Part shown: piece after piece, positions 47,550 through 58,352 of the stretch
Position numbering within the stretch: the stretch's first letter is position 1
How the letters are laid out: each line of letters opens with the position of its first letter
From: Adiantum capillus-veneris
Lineage: Eukaryota > Streptophyta > Polypodiopsida > Polypodiales > Pteridaceae
Length of the DNA stretch: 64,000 bases
Direction of reading: 5' to 3'
NCBI GenBank assembly: GCA_014529385.2
Contig: CM043971.1
Location: 87,310,840 to 87,374,839 of the forward strand
The notes under the pieces: model-generated
What the model saw: the letters and a program-made list of their open reading frames with translations, nothing else
Told to the model about the DNA's origin: nothing
The model's database searches: none
Translations under genes and position numbers: made by a program

Positions 47550-48885
47550 AATAAGCCACTTTTGGTCTGTACAAAGTAGTGTTTATATGCATGGGCATAT
47601 ATAAAAATACATGCATTTAGGAGCTTTGAAAACTGGTTTCAAATTTTAAAAATGATGCAAAGTGTGCACATTGTAAATAGTCGTGCGTGTGTGCGGACAG
47701 TCAAATACTTGTACGTGACTGGATAGGATATCGAAGCATTGGATATGGTTCCAGATGGTATATTTTGCTTCTATGAAATGTGTTTGAGCTTTCTAGAATG
47801 TAAATAATGCAAGTGGGAGGTATGGACACCCCGTCGCGCCCGGGAAGTTTGACACATGCGGTAACTATCTATTTGAAGTGCTTGATCTGCGGTGATGCGT
47901 GCACCGCCCTAGAAGTGGTAAAAAATGGAATGTGGGAATGTGGAAAAGGTATTTGGGTATCAAGGATCAAGCATACAAAATTTGGTGAATTTTGGAGTCC
48001 GTTTGGGGTTTTTCCCACGAACAATACCCGTCGGGGGTCAAAACTGGCTAAAACTGGGTCTAGAAAGGTTTTAAAAATGACCGAAAATGGTGTGAAACGT
48101 CTTCAATTTGATACATCACTCACGGTGCCATGAGTGTTCCAGCTGAGGGAGTGTTTTTGAAGCCATGTTTTGACACTTTCACCTCTCTGTGTAGGGAAGG
48201 AAGCGGGGTTCCTACAGGTGGTCTAGTGCAATCCCGTCGCGTTCGCGTCCTGTTTTCGAGTATGTGGAGGAGTGAATGAGAGCTTTCTCTCTTCAATTTT
48301 GCACTTGGGAGAGTCTATGGAAGTTTTGAGGTTTCCATGGATGTGTGTGTGCAAGGAATTGAGGGAATAAGGTGCGACTTTCTGCAAGACTATGCGACCC
48401 TGTATCGGTGCCATTAGGGTTGGCGCTACTCCAAAGAGTCCAACAGAGTGGAGTTTGGTGAAGACTTTGCAATGGTTTGAGAGAGGCCTTTTGTGGCTCG
48501 CTTTTTTGAGTTTTTGATGGTTTTTCTTGTATATTTTGGTCACTATCAAGTGTGATTTCAAGTCTTGATCAATTCGACTCACCTTGTAGTATCTGTGGGC
48601 AGAAGGCAAGGGCTTGTAGGTCGATCCATTTGGAGTTTGAATCGAGCTTGTGGGTAGATTTTTTATAAATCTCTTGAGTGGTGGTGAGTGAGGTGAGGAA
48701 TTGAAGTAAATTCCTTGTGTGGGCTTGTAGGTCGAGGAATTTGGAGTTTGAATCGAGCTTGTGGGTAGTTTTTTTAGAGATATCTTGAGTGGTGATGAGT
48801 GAGGTGAGGAATTTAAGTAAATTCCTTGTGTGGTGTTGAGTTTTTTGGGTGTGTGAGTGTGCGCACGGCATCTTTTGCTCCATCA
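47550..48885. mobile_element. 1.34-kb insertion of unknown class in element B LTR
   Basis: Absent from the other LTR at 43,231. Flanked by ACGTT on both sides (47,545-47,549 and 48,886-48,890), so it arrived by a process making 5-bp duplications. No ORF above 110 codons with a recognised motif. It contains an internal tandem duplication of about 113 bp (48,610-48,722 and 48,724-48,835). Ends do not show a clear TG..CA pair or TIR to me. Confidence 0.75.
48610..48836. repeat. Tandem duplication, about 113-bp unit
   Basis: Two copies beginning CTTGTAGGTCGA and ending AAATTCCTTGTGTGG, with about ten differences, inside the 1.34-kb insertion. Confidence 0.85.
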
Positions 48886-49384
48886 ACGTTCATTTTTTGG
48901 GGTCTTTTGACCAAGAGGGATTTTTTGCCACAGAGAGTGATTGGATTTTTACAAGCCTGTGTATTGCAAGCTTGACATTGGATCTGCATACTTGACTATA
49001 CTATCTCCCTATGCAATAATACCAAACACTTGCCCCTACTTCTTGTGTTGCTTCTCCCCATCCCCCTCCTTTTCTCTCGCTCTTTGTGAACTTGCCGATG
49101 CTTGCAGAGGGTTTGCCTGCAGCTTGAAGGGTCTCATTAAGAGGCCAGAATTGGGGTGTCTTGTGAGCCGGAAAGGGTGAGTTGAGCAGTGTGGGTGTGT
49201 TTGTGCTGAAAGGTGTTCTTTCACAAGGTGTGAGGCGGTTATTCGGTATGCTAAAGTGGAACTGTCAGTGCAAATTAGCCAATTTGAAGGTGTTATTAGA
49301 GAGGTTAGGGGTGATGTGGAATCCCTGGGCTATAGAGAGGCAAACATTTTCTGTGTTGGGTGTGTTCCCTATTCCCCCTCTCCA

Positions 49385-50591
49385 ACGGTCTTAGACTCAA
49401 GACCTCACACACCTTCGAAGATGGTGAGAGCTAACGGGGTATGAGAGTAGATCGAGAGAAAGAAGGAGTATTATCACTAGAAAGAAGTATGTCTCCTCAC
49501 ATAATCACTCTTAATAGCTTATTAATTAGCATGGTAGAGGAGATGAGCATGCATTAAAACTTGTCTCCTAGCTAGATTTGCATCACAAAGCCAAGAGTTG
49601 TTGGTGTAGGGCCTCCCTTCTCACAAGCTTGGAGTAGATGATGAGCTTTCCATTAAAGCTTTAGAAGAAGATGGTCTCATTTACTTCACACATGAGATTG
49701 TGTGAGTGTGTGTGTATGATAATGCCTTGCAAAAATCAGCCCCCTCTCTCTCTTGGTCGACCCCTCTTGCTATTTGCTCATACTGGCATCCCATTAGCCC
49801 TTGCAAAGCTTAGCCAATGACAATTAAGAAGAATAAGTGATAGCCTTGTGACATGTGTCCCCCTTTCCCCTTTGTGAGAGCTTTAGGTATTTAAATAATT
49901 CAATTAAACTCTCATTAGACATCTTAGTCTTCTGGCCAATAGGAATCAAGCAAGCCATTGGGCTGCTGAATGCTCATTGGACCCCTTGGGAGACTGTCCA
50001 ATAGTCTTCTAGAGAGCTTAATTTCTATCGGTTCCTTTATCAAGTGTTTTTAAATGAATTAAACTAAATTTACTCTAGCCTAATTCTCATTGGTCCACCT
50101 TTACAACCATCCAATAGGATTTGAATGCACCTTGGGGGCAACTGGGCTAGGAAGCTGACATGTGTTCTCTATGCCCTTTGTGCGAAGGGAGCGTGGGTGA
50201 GTGTGTGTGTGTGTTTCTATCTCATCCCCTACTAATATGGCTCGCCCCCTCCTAGATAGGGATGTGGGAAGACTTTTGAGTATTCCCACAAGCATCCAAT
50301 TTACCCTAAGGCTTGATCATTGGACGTTACCTTTGAAATTTGGAACCTTAGCATTTTGGAAGTCTTAATGCGTTGAACCTTAGGTTCTTTGAAGCCCATT
50401 GATGCACATTGCAATTTTGCAGATGGCCCCCCCTTTGTATCCCTATTTTTCCTCCTTTGTATCCCTACTGTGACCGGTCTGCCAGCTTAACCAATATTCT
50501 AGCTTTTTCTCCCCTGGTACTTTCCCATATTAAATGATCAGTTTAACATGAGAAAATTATTTAGGAGAATTAGATAATAGTTATTATGACA
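49385..50591 (-). repeat. C1 5' LTR, second piece
   Basis: Continues the C1 LTR from the element B target to its end ATTATGACA at 50,591; aligned with 34,545-35,785 (shorter GT tract). Followed by the target duplicate AACTC (50,592-50,596). Confidence 0.9.
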
Positions 50592-50596
50592 AACTC

Positions 50597-52120
50597 AAAA
50601 AGGGCTAGTGCCTTTCTTAGAAATTTCATTATACATCCGCGCGACATCGACGCCTCTGTCTTCCTTTGATAACTCATCTATAAGCAAGGAAGTTAGTGAT
50701 GTTTTCCCAAACCTCAAAAAACCCTGATTAGCACAAGGAAGATAGTGATCCCATCTACAATATAACTCATCTCTCTTACAATAAGCTTGTTGTCACTTGC
50801 TCCACAATTTGTCCACATTGAACTTGGAGCCAAGAGACAACATCAAGGATAAAATTCTTGCTAGCCAGTTTTTTTTACTAATTTGCAATATACTCCCCTT
50901 TGAAATTGTCTTTTATGAATTCTACTTTGCAAAGAATTGTTGCGGCCTCTTATGTATTACGTTAGCCAGATGTCCTTGACTCCCAAATCTTGTGGGCATG
51001 TGAAGTTAGATTTAAATGGCAAGTTTGTGGCAAGTTGTTTGCTTGTCTAAGCAGGTGGACAAGGCTATATGCTGGAAAATCATCTCCATGTGAGGGACAC
51101 CTAGCTACTCAACTTCTCATTGAAAGGCTCATACCACAATGTACAGCACAGGCACAAAGCTGCATCATGAGAGAACACACGAAAGGGTAGGGCAACAACA
51201 AGTTGAGTTGTACCTTGCACCATGCCTTGCTTCATGCTTGTTCATTTCCAATTATTGCACATGCGATCTTGCAAAATATCATATTTAATCAGGGCCTCTA
51301 GCTTGACATTGCTGAACTTTTGTTCTAAAAGCCCTACTATTTGACTTCCTTTGCTCATTTTCCCACCATATACCATGGACTTCTTTCCTTTTGAGTAGAG
51401 TATGAGCACCTTGCTCATTTGACGCTGGAGGATTCTTGTAAGAGCTGCACATGGCCATGTCCAACACACTCAAAGAGCACCACAAGCCCCAAGACACGAT
51501 TGAGATTCTAGCAACAACTCTCTTGGCTTGCTACATTTTTACCTCCTGCTCTCAACCAGCCATGACCCCCACCATCTGTTTTGCCATCAAGTGCCACCAT
51601 GATCTTCACAGTCGCCTCTACCTGAACTCATATTTGAGGCCATTGCCATAGTTAGAGCTTCCTACTTTGATGCTCACAGAGAGAAGTCTATTAGTTATGT
51701 ACTTTGTGCCTTGGAGAACGCGAGTTGCAGTGTCAAAATGCAAAGTGACTCGATTAGAGAAAGCACATGTTGCATATATGACGTCCTTCTATTGGGCAAC
51801 TCCAAAGTACCTCCAAACCATGTGTAATTTTTCCCATCTCCCCGTTGTTTGAAGTGCATACCAAAATTCCACCTTCTCCATGCTCCTCAGCTTGTTAGTG
51901 CCTTCAAAGGCTAGAAAATCATCACATGCTACACTTGATATCCTCTATGCCTAATGCTCCACCACTATTAGCTTTGTATTTTGAAAGCTCTACCCTATTC
52001 CCTTGCTAGACCATATTCCTCCACAACCACGTGAAAAAGTTGTATTCAAGCGATAATAGGAAAGCAGCATATTGCTACAGTTTGATGGGAGCGGAAAAAG
52101 AGGCTCAAGGTACATGGGTA
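50597..52120. other. No secure gene
   Basis: No domain recognised. Several frames of 60-75 codons on both strands are scattered and show no continuity. In pre-insertion order this follows the sequence ending at 34,149. Confidence 0.4.
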
Positions 52121-52253
52121 ATGGTGAATGTAACTTGATAGGCTTTCTTTATGTTCTTTGTTTGGCGTAGTTTTGCTTTTCCAACAGAACCTGAGAGACT
52201 TGGACCTTTCCCAAAACCACTTTGTGGATGATCTCTCATCCTTTAGATACCTT
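52121..52253 (+). pseudogene. LRR receptor-like gene relic, part before C2
   Basis: After a polypyrimidine tract and CAG (TTTTGCTTTTCCAACAG, possible 3' splice site) the frame reads NLRDLDLSQNHFVDDLSSF and RYL, one leucine-rich repeat of the plant extracellular type (L-x-x-L-x-L-S-x-N). It ends at the C2 LTR. Only this repeat is convincing; sequence further left is too decayed. Confidence 0.65.
52249..52253 (+). repeat. C2 target-site duplication, left
   Basis: ACCTT precedes the left LTR; CCTTT follows the right LTR at 59,945. CCTT is shared, with a one-base ambiguity at the LTR border. Confidence 0.55.
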
Positions 52254-53170
52254 TGTAACATTTAATGGCCTAAAATCTTTTGTGTAGCGGAATTTAGCAT
52301 GAACATAGTGGGCATTTCATTAGAGTTGATTCCTAATGAGAATTACAAGAGTGCTTGGGTGGAGAGAGCAACAAAAAGCATAACACCTAGTTAGATAGCA
52401 TCGACAATACTTTCAAAAGAGAGAGCAATTAAGCTATTGACAACAGTTGAGGACCGGATTTGTATGGAGCCGGTCCCCCCTCCAAAAGGCTTTGTATTAT
52501 GGTTTCTCCCATCAAGAGAGACATTGTACAATACAATTCTTTGTGTTCCTTCAAGACTAGCTAGTGCAATGAAGATGGAAGCTTCATACACCAAGCAAAA
52601 CACTTAATCAAACACAACTTGAATTATCCCCGTTCTCAGACCCAAGACCTCACACACCTTCGAAGATGGTGAGAGCTAGCAGGGTATGAGAGTAGATTGA
52701 GAGGAAAAAGAAGTATCTTACGAGAAAGAAGTACATCTCCTCACATAATCACTCATATTAGCATAGCTTAGCTTAGTAATTAGCTTGGTAGAGAAGATGA
52801 GCATGCATTGAAGCTTGGCTCTTGGTTGGATTTGCATCCACATGCCAAGAGAGTGTTGATGTAGGCTTCTATCTCACAAGCTTGGAGTAGGTGATGAGCT
52901 CTCCATTAAAGCTTGGGAGGAGATAGAGTATTTTCCCTTCACACATGGTCAAGTGTGAGAGTGTGTGTGTCAATGCCAAGCAAAAATCAGCCCCCTCTCT
53001 CTCTCTTGGGCGAGCCCTAGCTGCTAAGTTAGGCTGGCTTTTGCCTCATTGGACCTCCCCAGGTCAAGCCAATAGGGATTAAGCAGCATAATTGATAGCC
53101 TTCTGACATGTGTCCCCCTTTCCCCTTTTGTGAGAGCTTTAGATAATTAAATAATAATTAAACTAAACTC
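52254..53170 (-). repeat. C2 3' LTR, truncated
   Basis: Matches 58,353-59,260. At AAACTCTC the LTR stops and pol sequence (GTGGTCCTCGATCTCCGG) begins. Confidence 0.88.
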
Positions 53171-55353
53171 TCGTGGTCCTCGATCTCCGGTGGGTCTTCA
53201 ATAGTTGGTTCTTGAGGTGGCTCTCCTTTGTAAGGCTTCAAGAGGCTCACATGAAAAGCATTGTGTATGAGCCAATGATTGGGCAACTTAAGTTGATAGG
53301 CCATCTCATTGATTGGCCTAAGAATCTGGAAGGGACCATAGTACCCTTTTGCTAGTTTAGCATAGTACTTTTGGTGGCCCGTAGGATTCTTGCCCGTCGT
53401 GTGCCTTAATCGAGCTTTGGGAAATTTTAACAAGACCCAATCGTTTTCTTTAAAGGCTTGGGCTCTTCTGTGCTTGTCAGCAGCAGCCTTTTGCCTTTGC
53501 TGTGAGATAGAGATAGCATCCTTAATCTTTTGGAAAGATTCTTGTAGGTCTCGGCTATACTCATCTGCAGCGAAGATCTTCCCATGTACCTTAAGTAGCA
53601 AGGGACTTTTTGATCTTCCCTCAATTACCTCGAAAGGTGCTTTTCCTGTAGAAGTATGTACAGTGTTATTGTAAGCATACTCTACTAAGGGTAAGTACTT
53701 CTCCCATTGGGATCTTTGATCTACTTCCGTTACATAGGCTTTTAGTAGATCGAGAATAGTTAGGTTAGCTATTTCACTTTGGCCATCAGTTTGTGGATGA
53801 TAGGCCGAAGAGAAGTTTAGCCTTGTTCCTAAATTCTCAAAGAGACCCTTCCAGAAATTACTGGTCATTCTAGGATCTCTATCTGACACTATGGACATTG
53901 GCAAGCCATGGTATTTGAAAATTTGTGAAATGAAGAGGGTTGCCATTTGATGGGCTTTGATAGTCTTTTTGACAGGTATAAAATGAGCTTGTTTACTGAA
54001 CCTGTCTACTATCGTCCATATTCCCGTATTCCCATGGATAGACTTAGGCAATCCAAAGATAAAATCCATGGATATGCTCTCCCACGGTGAATTAGGGATT
54101 GGCAAGGGTTGAAGCAATCCAAGTTGCTTCCCTCTATCAAATTTTGTCTTTTGACATACCACACATTTGGAAACATACTCATGTATTTTCACTTTCATGG
54201 TAGGCCAATAGAAATATGTTTCCATTCCCTTTAGGGTAGACTGAATCCCTCTATGCCCCGCATATGGGGGAGCATGAGATTCATACATTACTTTCTCACG
54301 TAGTGAGTTAGTAACGCATAGTCTATTGCCATAGAGAAGATAACCATCTTGTAAAGTAAATGGTTCTTCTTTCTTCCCTAATGCAAGGGCTGAAATCACA
54401 TCTCTAAAATCGGGATCAATAGCATACTCATCTATCATTGAAGATAGATCATTGTGAGTTGCTATGGAAACCGCATTCACTCTCGGTCGTCTTGAGAGTG
54501 CATCGGCTACTTGATTATGCTTGCCAGCTATGTGAGCAATATGAAAATGAAATTGCGAAAGGAAATTTGCCCACCTCATTTGTTTGTCGGAGAGCTTGGT
54601 CTGCGTCATGAAGTACTTAAGACTTTGGTGATCCGTTCGCAGAATGAAAGGAGTCCCCAATAAATAGTGCTTCCATGAGTCTAAGGCATGTAGAACTGCA
54701 AGGAGTTCTTTTTCGTATATGCCTAGAGCTTGCTCAACAGGGTCGAGCCTTCGACTCTCATAGCCTATGGCGTGCCCTTCTTGGAGCAAAACAGCCCCAA
54801 GGCAATCACCACAAGCATCACATTGGACCTCAAATGGTTTTGAGAGATCCGGTAGTGTAAGCACAGGTTGAGAGATAAGCTTTTCTTTAAGCTTTTCGAA
54901 AGCATTGTTCTCCTTAGCAGACCACGTATACCTAACATTTTTCTTTGTTAGGTCATGTAATGGTCCCGCAATTTGTGAGAACTTTTCTATGAAGCGTCTA
55001 TAGTATGCACACATACCTATAAAGCTTCTTAGTTCATGAAGATTCCTTGGTTTAGGCCATCCTTTTATTACCTCTAACTTGGATGGATCCATTTGGATTC
55101 CATCTTGAGAGATAATGTGACCTAAATATTGAATCTCTTGCAAGAAAAATTCACTTTTCTTTCGATTAACATAAAGTTTATTCTCTCTTAAAACTTGAAA
55201 TATTACCTGGAGGTGTTGCTTATGTTCCTCTAATGAATTAGAGTAGATGATAATATCATCAAAGAACACTCCAGTGAAGGTTCGATGAAGTCTGAACAGC
55301 TTCTCCATCAAGCGGTTAAATGTGGCTGGTGCATTAGTCAAGCCAAAAGGCAT
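53158..55353 (-). CDS. C2 pol: reverse transcriptase end, RNase H, integrase
   Basis: A 731-codon frame. It begins MPFGLTNAPATFNRLMEKLF, then TGVFFDDIIIYSN (reverse transcriptase catalytic DD), the connection, RNase H (VQCDACGDCLGAVLLQEG; an Asp start and DHQSLKYFM; NQVADALSRRP end), integrase zinc finger HAPPYAGHRGIQ to CVVCQ, and the D,D,E core: SMDFIFGLPKS and TIVDRFSKQAHF, SDRDPRMTSNFW, YHPQTDGQSEIAN. It ends with the C-terminal binding module (YYGPFQILRPINEMAYQLKL) and is then cut short by the LTR deletion, with an altered last few codons (DHESLV). The chromodomain seen in C1 is missing. The true protein starts in the upstream ORF; the Met here is only the first after a frameshift. Confidence 0.92.
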   Translation of the reverse strand: MPFGLTNAPATFNRLMEKLFRLHRTFTGVFFDDIIIYSNSLEEHKQHLQVIFQVLRENKLYVNRKKSEFFLQEIQYLGHIISQDGIQMDPSKLEVIKGWPKPRNLHELRSFIGMCAYYRRFIEKFSQIAGPLHDLTKKNVRYTWSAKENNAFEKLKEKLISQPVLTLPDLSKPFEVQCDACGDCLGAVLLQEGHAIGYESRRLDPVEQALGIYEKELLAVLHALDSWKHYLLGTPFILRTDHQSLKYFMTQTKLSDKQMRWANFLSQFHFHIAHIAGKHNQVADALSRRPRVNAVSIATHNDLSSMIDEYAIDPDFRDVISALALGKKEEPFTLQDGYLLYGNRLCVTNSLREKVMYESHAPPYAGHRGIQSTLKGMETYFYWPTMKVKIHEYVSKCVVCQKTKFDRGKQLGLLQPLPIPNSPWESISMDFIFGLPKSIHGNTGIWTIVDRFSKQAHFIPVKKTIKAHQMATLFISQIFKYHGLPMSIVSDRDPRMTSNFWKGLFENLGTRLNFSSAYHPQTDGQSEIANLTILDLLKAYVTEVDQRSQWEKYLPLVEYAYNNTVHTSTGKAPFEVIEGRSKSPLLLKVHGKIFAADEYSRDLQESFQKIKDAISISQQRQKAAADKHRRAQAFKENDWVLLKFPKARLRHTTGKNPTGHQKYYAKLAKGYYGPFQILRPINEMAYQLKLPNHWLIHNAFHVSLLKPYKGEPPQEPTIEDPPEIEDHESLV

Positions 55354-55496
55354 GACAATGTATTCGTAAAGACCAAATGTAGTACGAAATGCGGTCTTTA
55401 CAATGTCTTGATCAACTATCCTTATTTGATGATAGCCACTTTTTAGGTCAATCCTACTGAAGTAGGTCGATCCTTGTAGCTTATCAAATAGGTCTT

Positions 55497-57935
55497 CTAC
55501 CCGTGGAACGGGAAACCTATTTTGATAGTGATCCTATTTAGTGCTCTATAGTCGACACACATACGATATGTGCCGTCTTTCTTTTGCACTAATAGCACAG
55601 GTGAGCAAAATGGAGATGAGCTAGGCCTAACCATGCCCTTCTCAATTAACTCATGCACTTGCCGCATAATCTCCTCTTGTTGAGCTTGAGAAACTCTATA
55701 AGGAGGTTTGTTAGGCGGTGAACTTCCTGGAAGAAGTTCAATTGCATGGTCGTCATTACCTCGTTTAGGAGGTAGCTCACAAGGGATGTCGTCAATAAAG
55801 ACATCTTGAAACCCCTTGAGAAAATTGGATAACTCTAATTCCTTTTGGTTGCTTTTATTTTCTTTTGCTAAAGCATTAGGTTCATTTTGAGAATCTTTAA
55901 CAAAAATCATGTACACGGAAATAGAGCTCTTTATTGACTTGTTGAAAGCTGGTGTATGTACAATGGGGATGGTGTTACCCATCTCCCTAGCATCTATATA
56001 CATGTCCTTTTCCCTGAACTTAAAGGAGATTCTCCTTTCAGGAAATTTAACATGGGCAGCCAGACGGTCAAACCATGGTGCCCCTAGGATTACATCCTCA
56101 TGCTTGAGAGGAGAGATAAAGAAATCCTCTTTGTCCACATAGCCTTGGACATGAAGCCTCAATTTCCCGATTAAGGGAGTGACTGAAGCTTCTTGCCCCT
56201 TGAAGGCACTGTCTGCGGGTAGGATATCTCCCATCTCGTAGGATTGTATGCCTAGCTTGGTGGCTAACTCCATAGATATAAAATTGTGAGTAGAACCAGG
56301 GTCAAAGAGAATAAAAGCATCATGTTCTCTTACCTTTCCCCAAGCATGGCATAGAGGAGATCCTTTGTGGTGAGTTTGGTGAATCTCCTCCTCTTGGATT
56401 TCAACCAAAGAAGCTCTATGAGGATCTTGGCGGTTGTTCTTTTGGGGACAAGCGCGGTACGCATGCCCTTGTTCGTCGCACTTGAAACACCGGTTATCTT
56501 TACGATAACGCTCAAGCTCTTCAGGAGAGAGTTTATTCTTTCCTTTGTAAACTCCCTTCTCTTTAGCTTTGTTGGAATTGCCCTTAGGAGACTTTTGGAC
56601 ATTGTCCTTCCCCTTAGGCTCATTGGAACCTTTGTTTTCCGGGGGCTTATTATTTCTTTTACCCCCCGTTTGGAAATTGATTCGCGAGGCCACCATAGTA
56701 TGGTGTATTACCGCCGATATGGTACGTGGCCTTTGGGAGTTGACATACTCCGCCATTTCTTCGGTTAAGCCCGCACAAAATTGTTGCTTTTGCTCTCCAA
56801 AATCCAACTTTTTGAAGACAGTGGCTTTGAGTTGTAGGTCCCAAAACTTGTCTACATATTTGTGGATGGATTCATTGGGAGAGAGCTTTAAGCTTCGCCA
56901 TTCGGTGAGTACTTTGTCTTTGGCATCGGTGGCCAAAAACTGCTTCATAATGGAAGCTCTTAAAGCCTTCCATGTTCGTGGAGCTTCACCGTTGGCTCGT
57001 AGGCTAGACCACCATTGTCTGGCGGACTTTTGAAAGTGCATAGCTACATGGCGTAGCTTAGAGGACTCCGTGAAGCCCTCATCTCCAAACGCCGCATCGA
57101 ATTGCTGGATAAAGGCCAAAACCTTGTCTGTAGCACCGAAGGTGCCATCATAGGTAAGGAAAGAGATGCTCTTCCCTCCCTCTTTGAATTTCTTCAGCTT
57201 GGACGACCTCTTCCATGCGGCATAGGATTTTCTATGGCCTCTTCTTTTTGATGGTTCAAAAGTTGCACCATCACTTTCTTCAGAAGATGAAGAATTTGAA
57301 GAAGGTGGAGAAGAGGGTGACCTTTTTCTCGCCTTTTTCTTGTCTTGATCTTTGTCGTCTTCACCATAGCTTTCATAAGAGGAAGAGGATGAAGAAGATG
57401 GAGAAGAGGGTGTCCTCTTTCTCGCCTTTTTCTTCTCTTGCTTTTTATCATCCCTCTTTGAATTATGGCGTGGAGAAGAGTGTGATGGTCTTCTCCGCTT
57501 TGGTGGTGATGGAGAGCGTTTAGCCCGCCGTCTTCGTGGAGCCATCTCCGTCGAGGTGGCGGGAGACTCGCTTCTTTCTCTTTCCTTCGGTGGGGGCTCT
57601 TGAGTTCTCCTTTGGGAAGGAGATGCATCATCAAGAAGTAAGTTCTTGAGCCCTTCATATGGATTCTCTTCTTCTTCCCGAATCGGAGAGAGACCTCTTT
57701 TGGTAGTCTCACAAGGAGGCTTCCTAGGTGTTCTCTCGTCATGGTGATGAGCTTGGAGAATCCCGTGAGCACGGAGTTGCCGTTGCACTTCACTTTGGAG
57801 AGATGGATTGCCCATGGCTTGTTGAAGCCTAGAAACAAGATAATTAACAAGCATTGAAGCATCATTAGTAGCTTGCTCATGAGCAAAATCAAAGTTATCA
57901 ACATTAATTTCACTCTCTTTAATATTGTCAGCCAT
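55497..57935 (-). CDS. C2 gag, protease and start of reverse transcriptase
   Basis: An 812-codon frame starting [20 protein letters not shown] at 57,935. It has a Ser/Arg/Lys-rich basic region (about residues 100-240), the capsid-type domain ([40 protein letters not shown]), a zinc knuckle [14 protein letters not shown] at about residues 481-494, protease [10 protein letters not shown] at about 545, a linker, and reverse transcriptase start ([31 protein letters not shown]). It ends prematurely at FPFHG because one T is missing from the run at about 55,520-55,523, where C1 has five T's and C2 four. The next frame continues the reverse transcriptase. Confidence 0.92.
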   Translation of the reverse strand: MADNIKESEINVDNFDFAHEQATNDASMLVNYLVSRLQQAMGNPSLQSEVQRQLRAHGILQAHHHDERTPRKPPCETTKRGLSPIREEEENPYEGLKNLLLDDASPSQRRTQEPPPKERERSESPATSTEMAPRRRRAKRSPSPPKRRRPSHSSPRHNSKRDDKKQEKKKARKRTPSSPSSSSSSSYESYGEDDKDQDKKKARKRSPSSPPSSNSSSSEESDGATFEPSKRRGHRKSYAAWKRSSKLKKFKEGGKSISFLTYDGTFGATDKVLAFIQQFDAAFGDEGFTESSKLRHVAMHFQKSARQWWSSLRANGEAPRTWKALRASIMKQFLATDAKDKVLTEWRSLKLSPNESIHKYVDKFWDLQLKATVFKKLDFGEQKQQFCAGLTEEMAEYVNSQRPRTISAVIHHTMVASRINFQTGGKRNNKPPENKGSNEPKGKDNVQKSPKGNSNKAKEKGVYKGKNKLSPEELERYRKDNRCFKCDEQGHAYRACPQKNNRQDPHRASLVEIQEEEIHQTHHKGSPLCHAWGKVREHDAFILFDPGSTHNFISMELATKLGIQSYEMGDILPADSAFKGQEASVTPLIGKLRLHVQGYVDKEDFFISPLKHEDVILGAPWFDRLAAHVKFPERRISFKFREKDMYIDAREMGNTIPIVHTPAFNKSIKSSISVYMIFVKDSQNEPNALAKENKSNQKELELSNFLKGFQDVFIDDIPCELPPKRGNDDHAIELLPGSSPPNKPPYRVSQAQQEEIMRQVHELIEKGMVRPSSSPFCSPVLLVQKKDGTYRMCVDYRALNRITIKIGFPFHG

Positions 57936-58334
57936 TCTAACAACTTTTAGGTGTAAACTTTTTAGGTGTACTTTGGCACTTCAAGCCCTAGTTGCTACTC
58001 CTCTTTACCCCTTTAGAAAAAGCACTCAAGCTACTGTACCCGCGGCTCGAATACCATTAATTGCAAGGAATAGAAGAGAGGGTCTTTCGACACCAAAACA
58101 GCACCGGCTCCTGTCAAGCTTCTAATAGCTCAATAGTGGTTAAGCCGTAGGCAAGCCCCGTAGGACTCCACTATTAAGACCATAGCTCTCGACGGTGATG
58201 CCCCGTTAACTGCACAAAGGCAGGCGCACTGCAAGGCTGAAAAATCCCTATTCTACTTACTCACAGGCAATTAATAATACCAACCATTTGTAGCTAGCTT
58301 GAGGACCTCCCTTCTTGAGCAAGAAAAGAGAAAC

Positions 58335-58352
58335 CTTGAGCTCTGATACCAA
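58335..58352 (-). promoter_or_regulatory. C2 primer-binding site (initiator tRNA-Met)
   Basis: Minus-strand TTGGTATCAGAGCTCAAGG directly abuts the 5' LTR (58,353). Confidence 0.92.

Larger units (their letters stand above)
41629..49384 (+). mobile_element. Element B: non-autonomous LTR retrotransposon (gag plus acidic ORF)
   Basis: Two LTRs of about 2.1 kb (TGGTACA/TACAACC...CTCTCCA), primer-site copy at 43,744, degenerate gag, acidic ORF homologous to element A's, polypurine tract and 3' LTR. No protease, reverse transcriptase or integrase. It lies inside the C1 right LTR; the flanks join to give the same sequence seen intact at 34,530 and, more diverged, at 52,620. Flanking 4-mers are ACAG and ACGG, an eroded 4-bp duplication. 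Confidence 0.88.
45902..49384 (+). repeat. Element B 3' LTR with a nested insertion
   Basis: Starts TGGTACAACCAAAG after a polypurine tract; about 2.14 kb once the 47,550-48,885 insertion and one 5-bp duplicate are removed. Differs from the 5' LTR by substitutions and a 20-30-bp indel near 46,790. Confidence 0.88.
34150..50591 (-). mobile_element. C1: old Ty3/gypsy chromovirus with nested insertion
   Basis: Bounded by LTRs (TGTAACATTTAATGG...ATTATGACA on the plus strand) and a perfect 5-bp duplication AACTC. Coding direction is minus: 5' LTR at the right. Of the 16.4 kb, 7.76 kb (41,629-49,384) is element B inserted in the right LTR, so C1 proper is about 8.7 kb. Its genes are heavily frameshifted. 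It is of the same family as C2 at 52,254-59,944. Confidence 0.92.
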
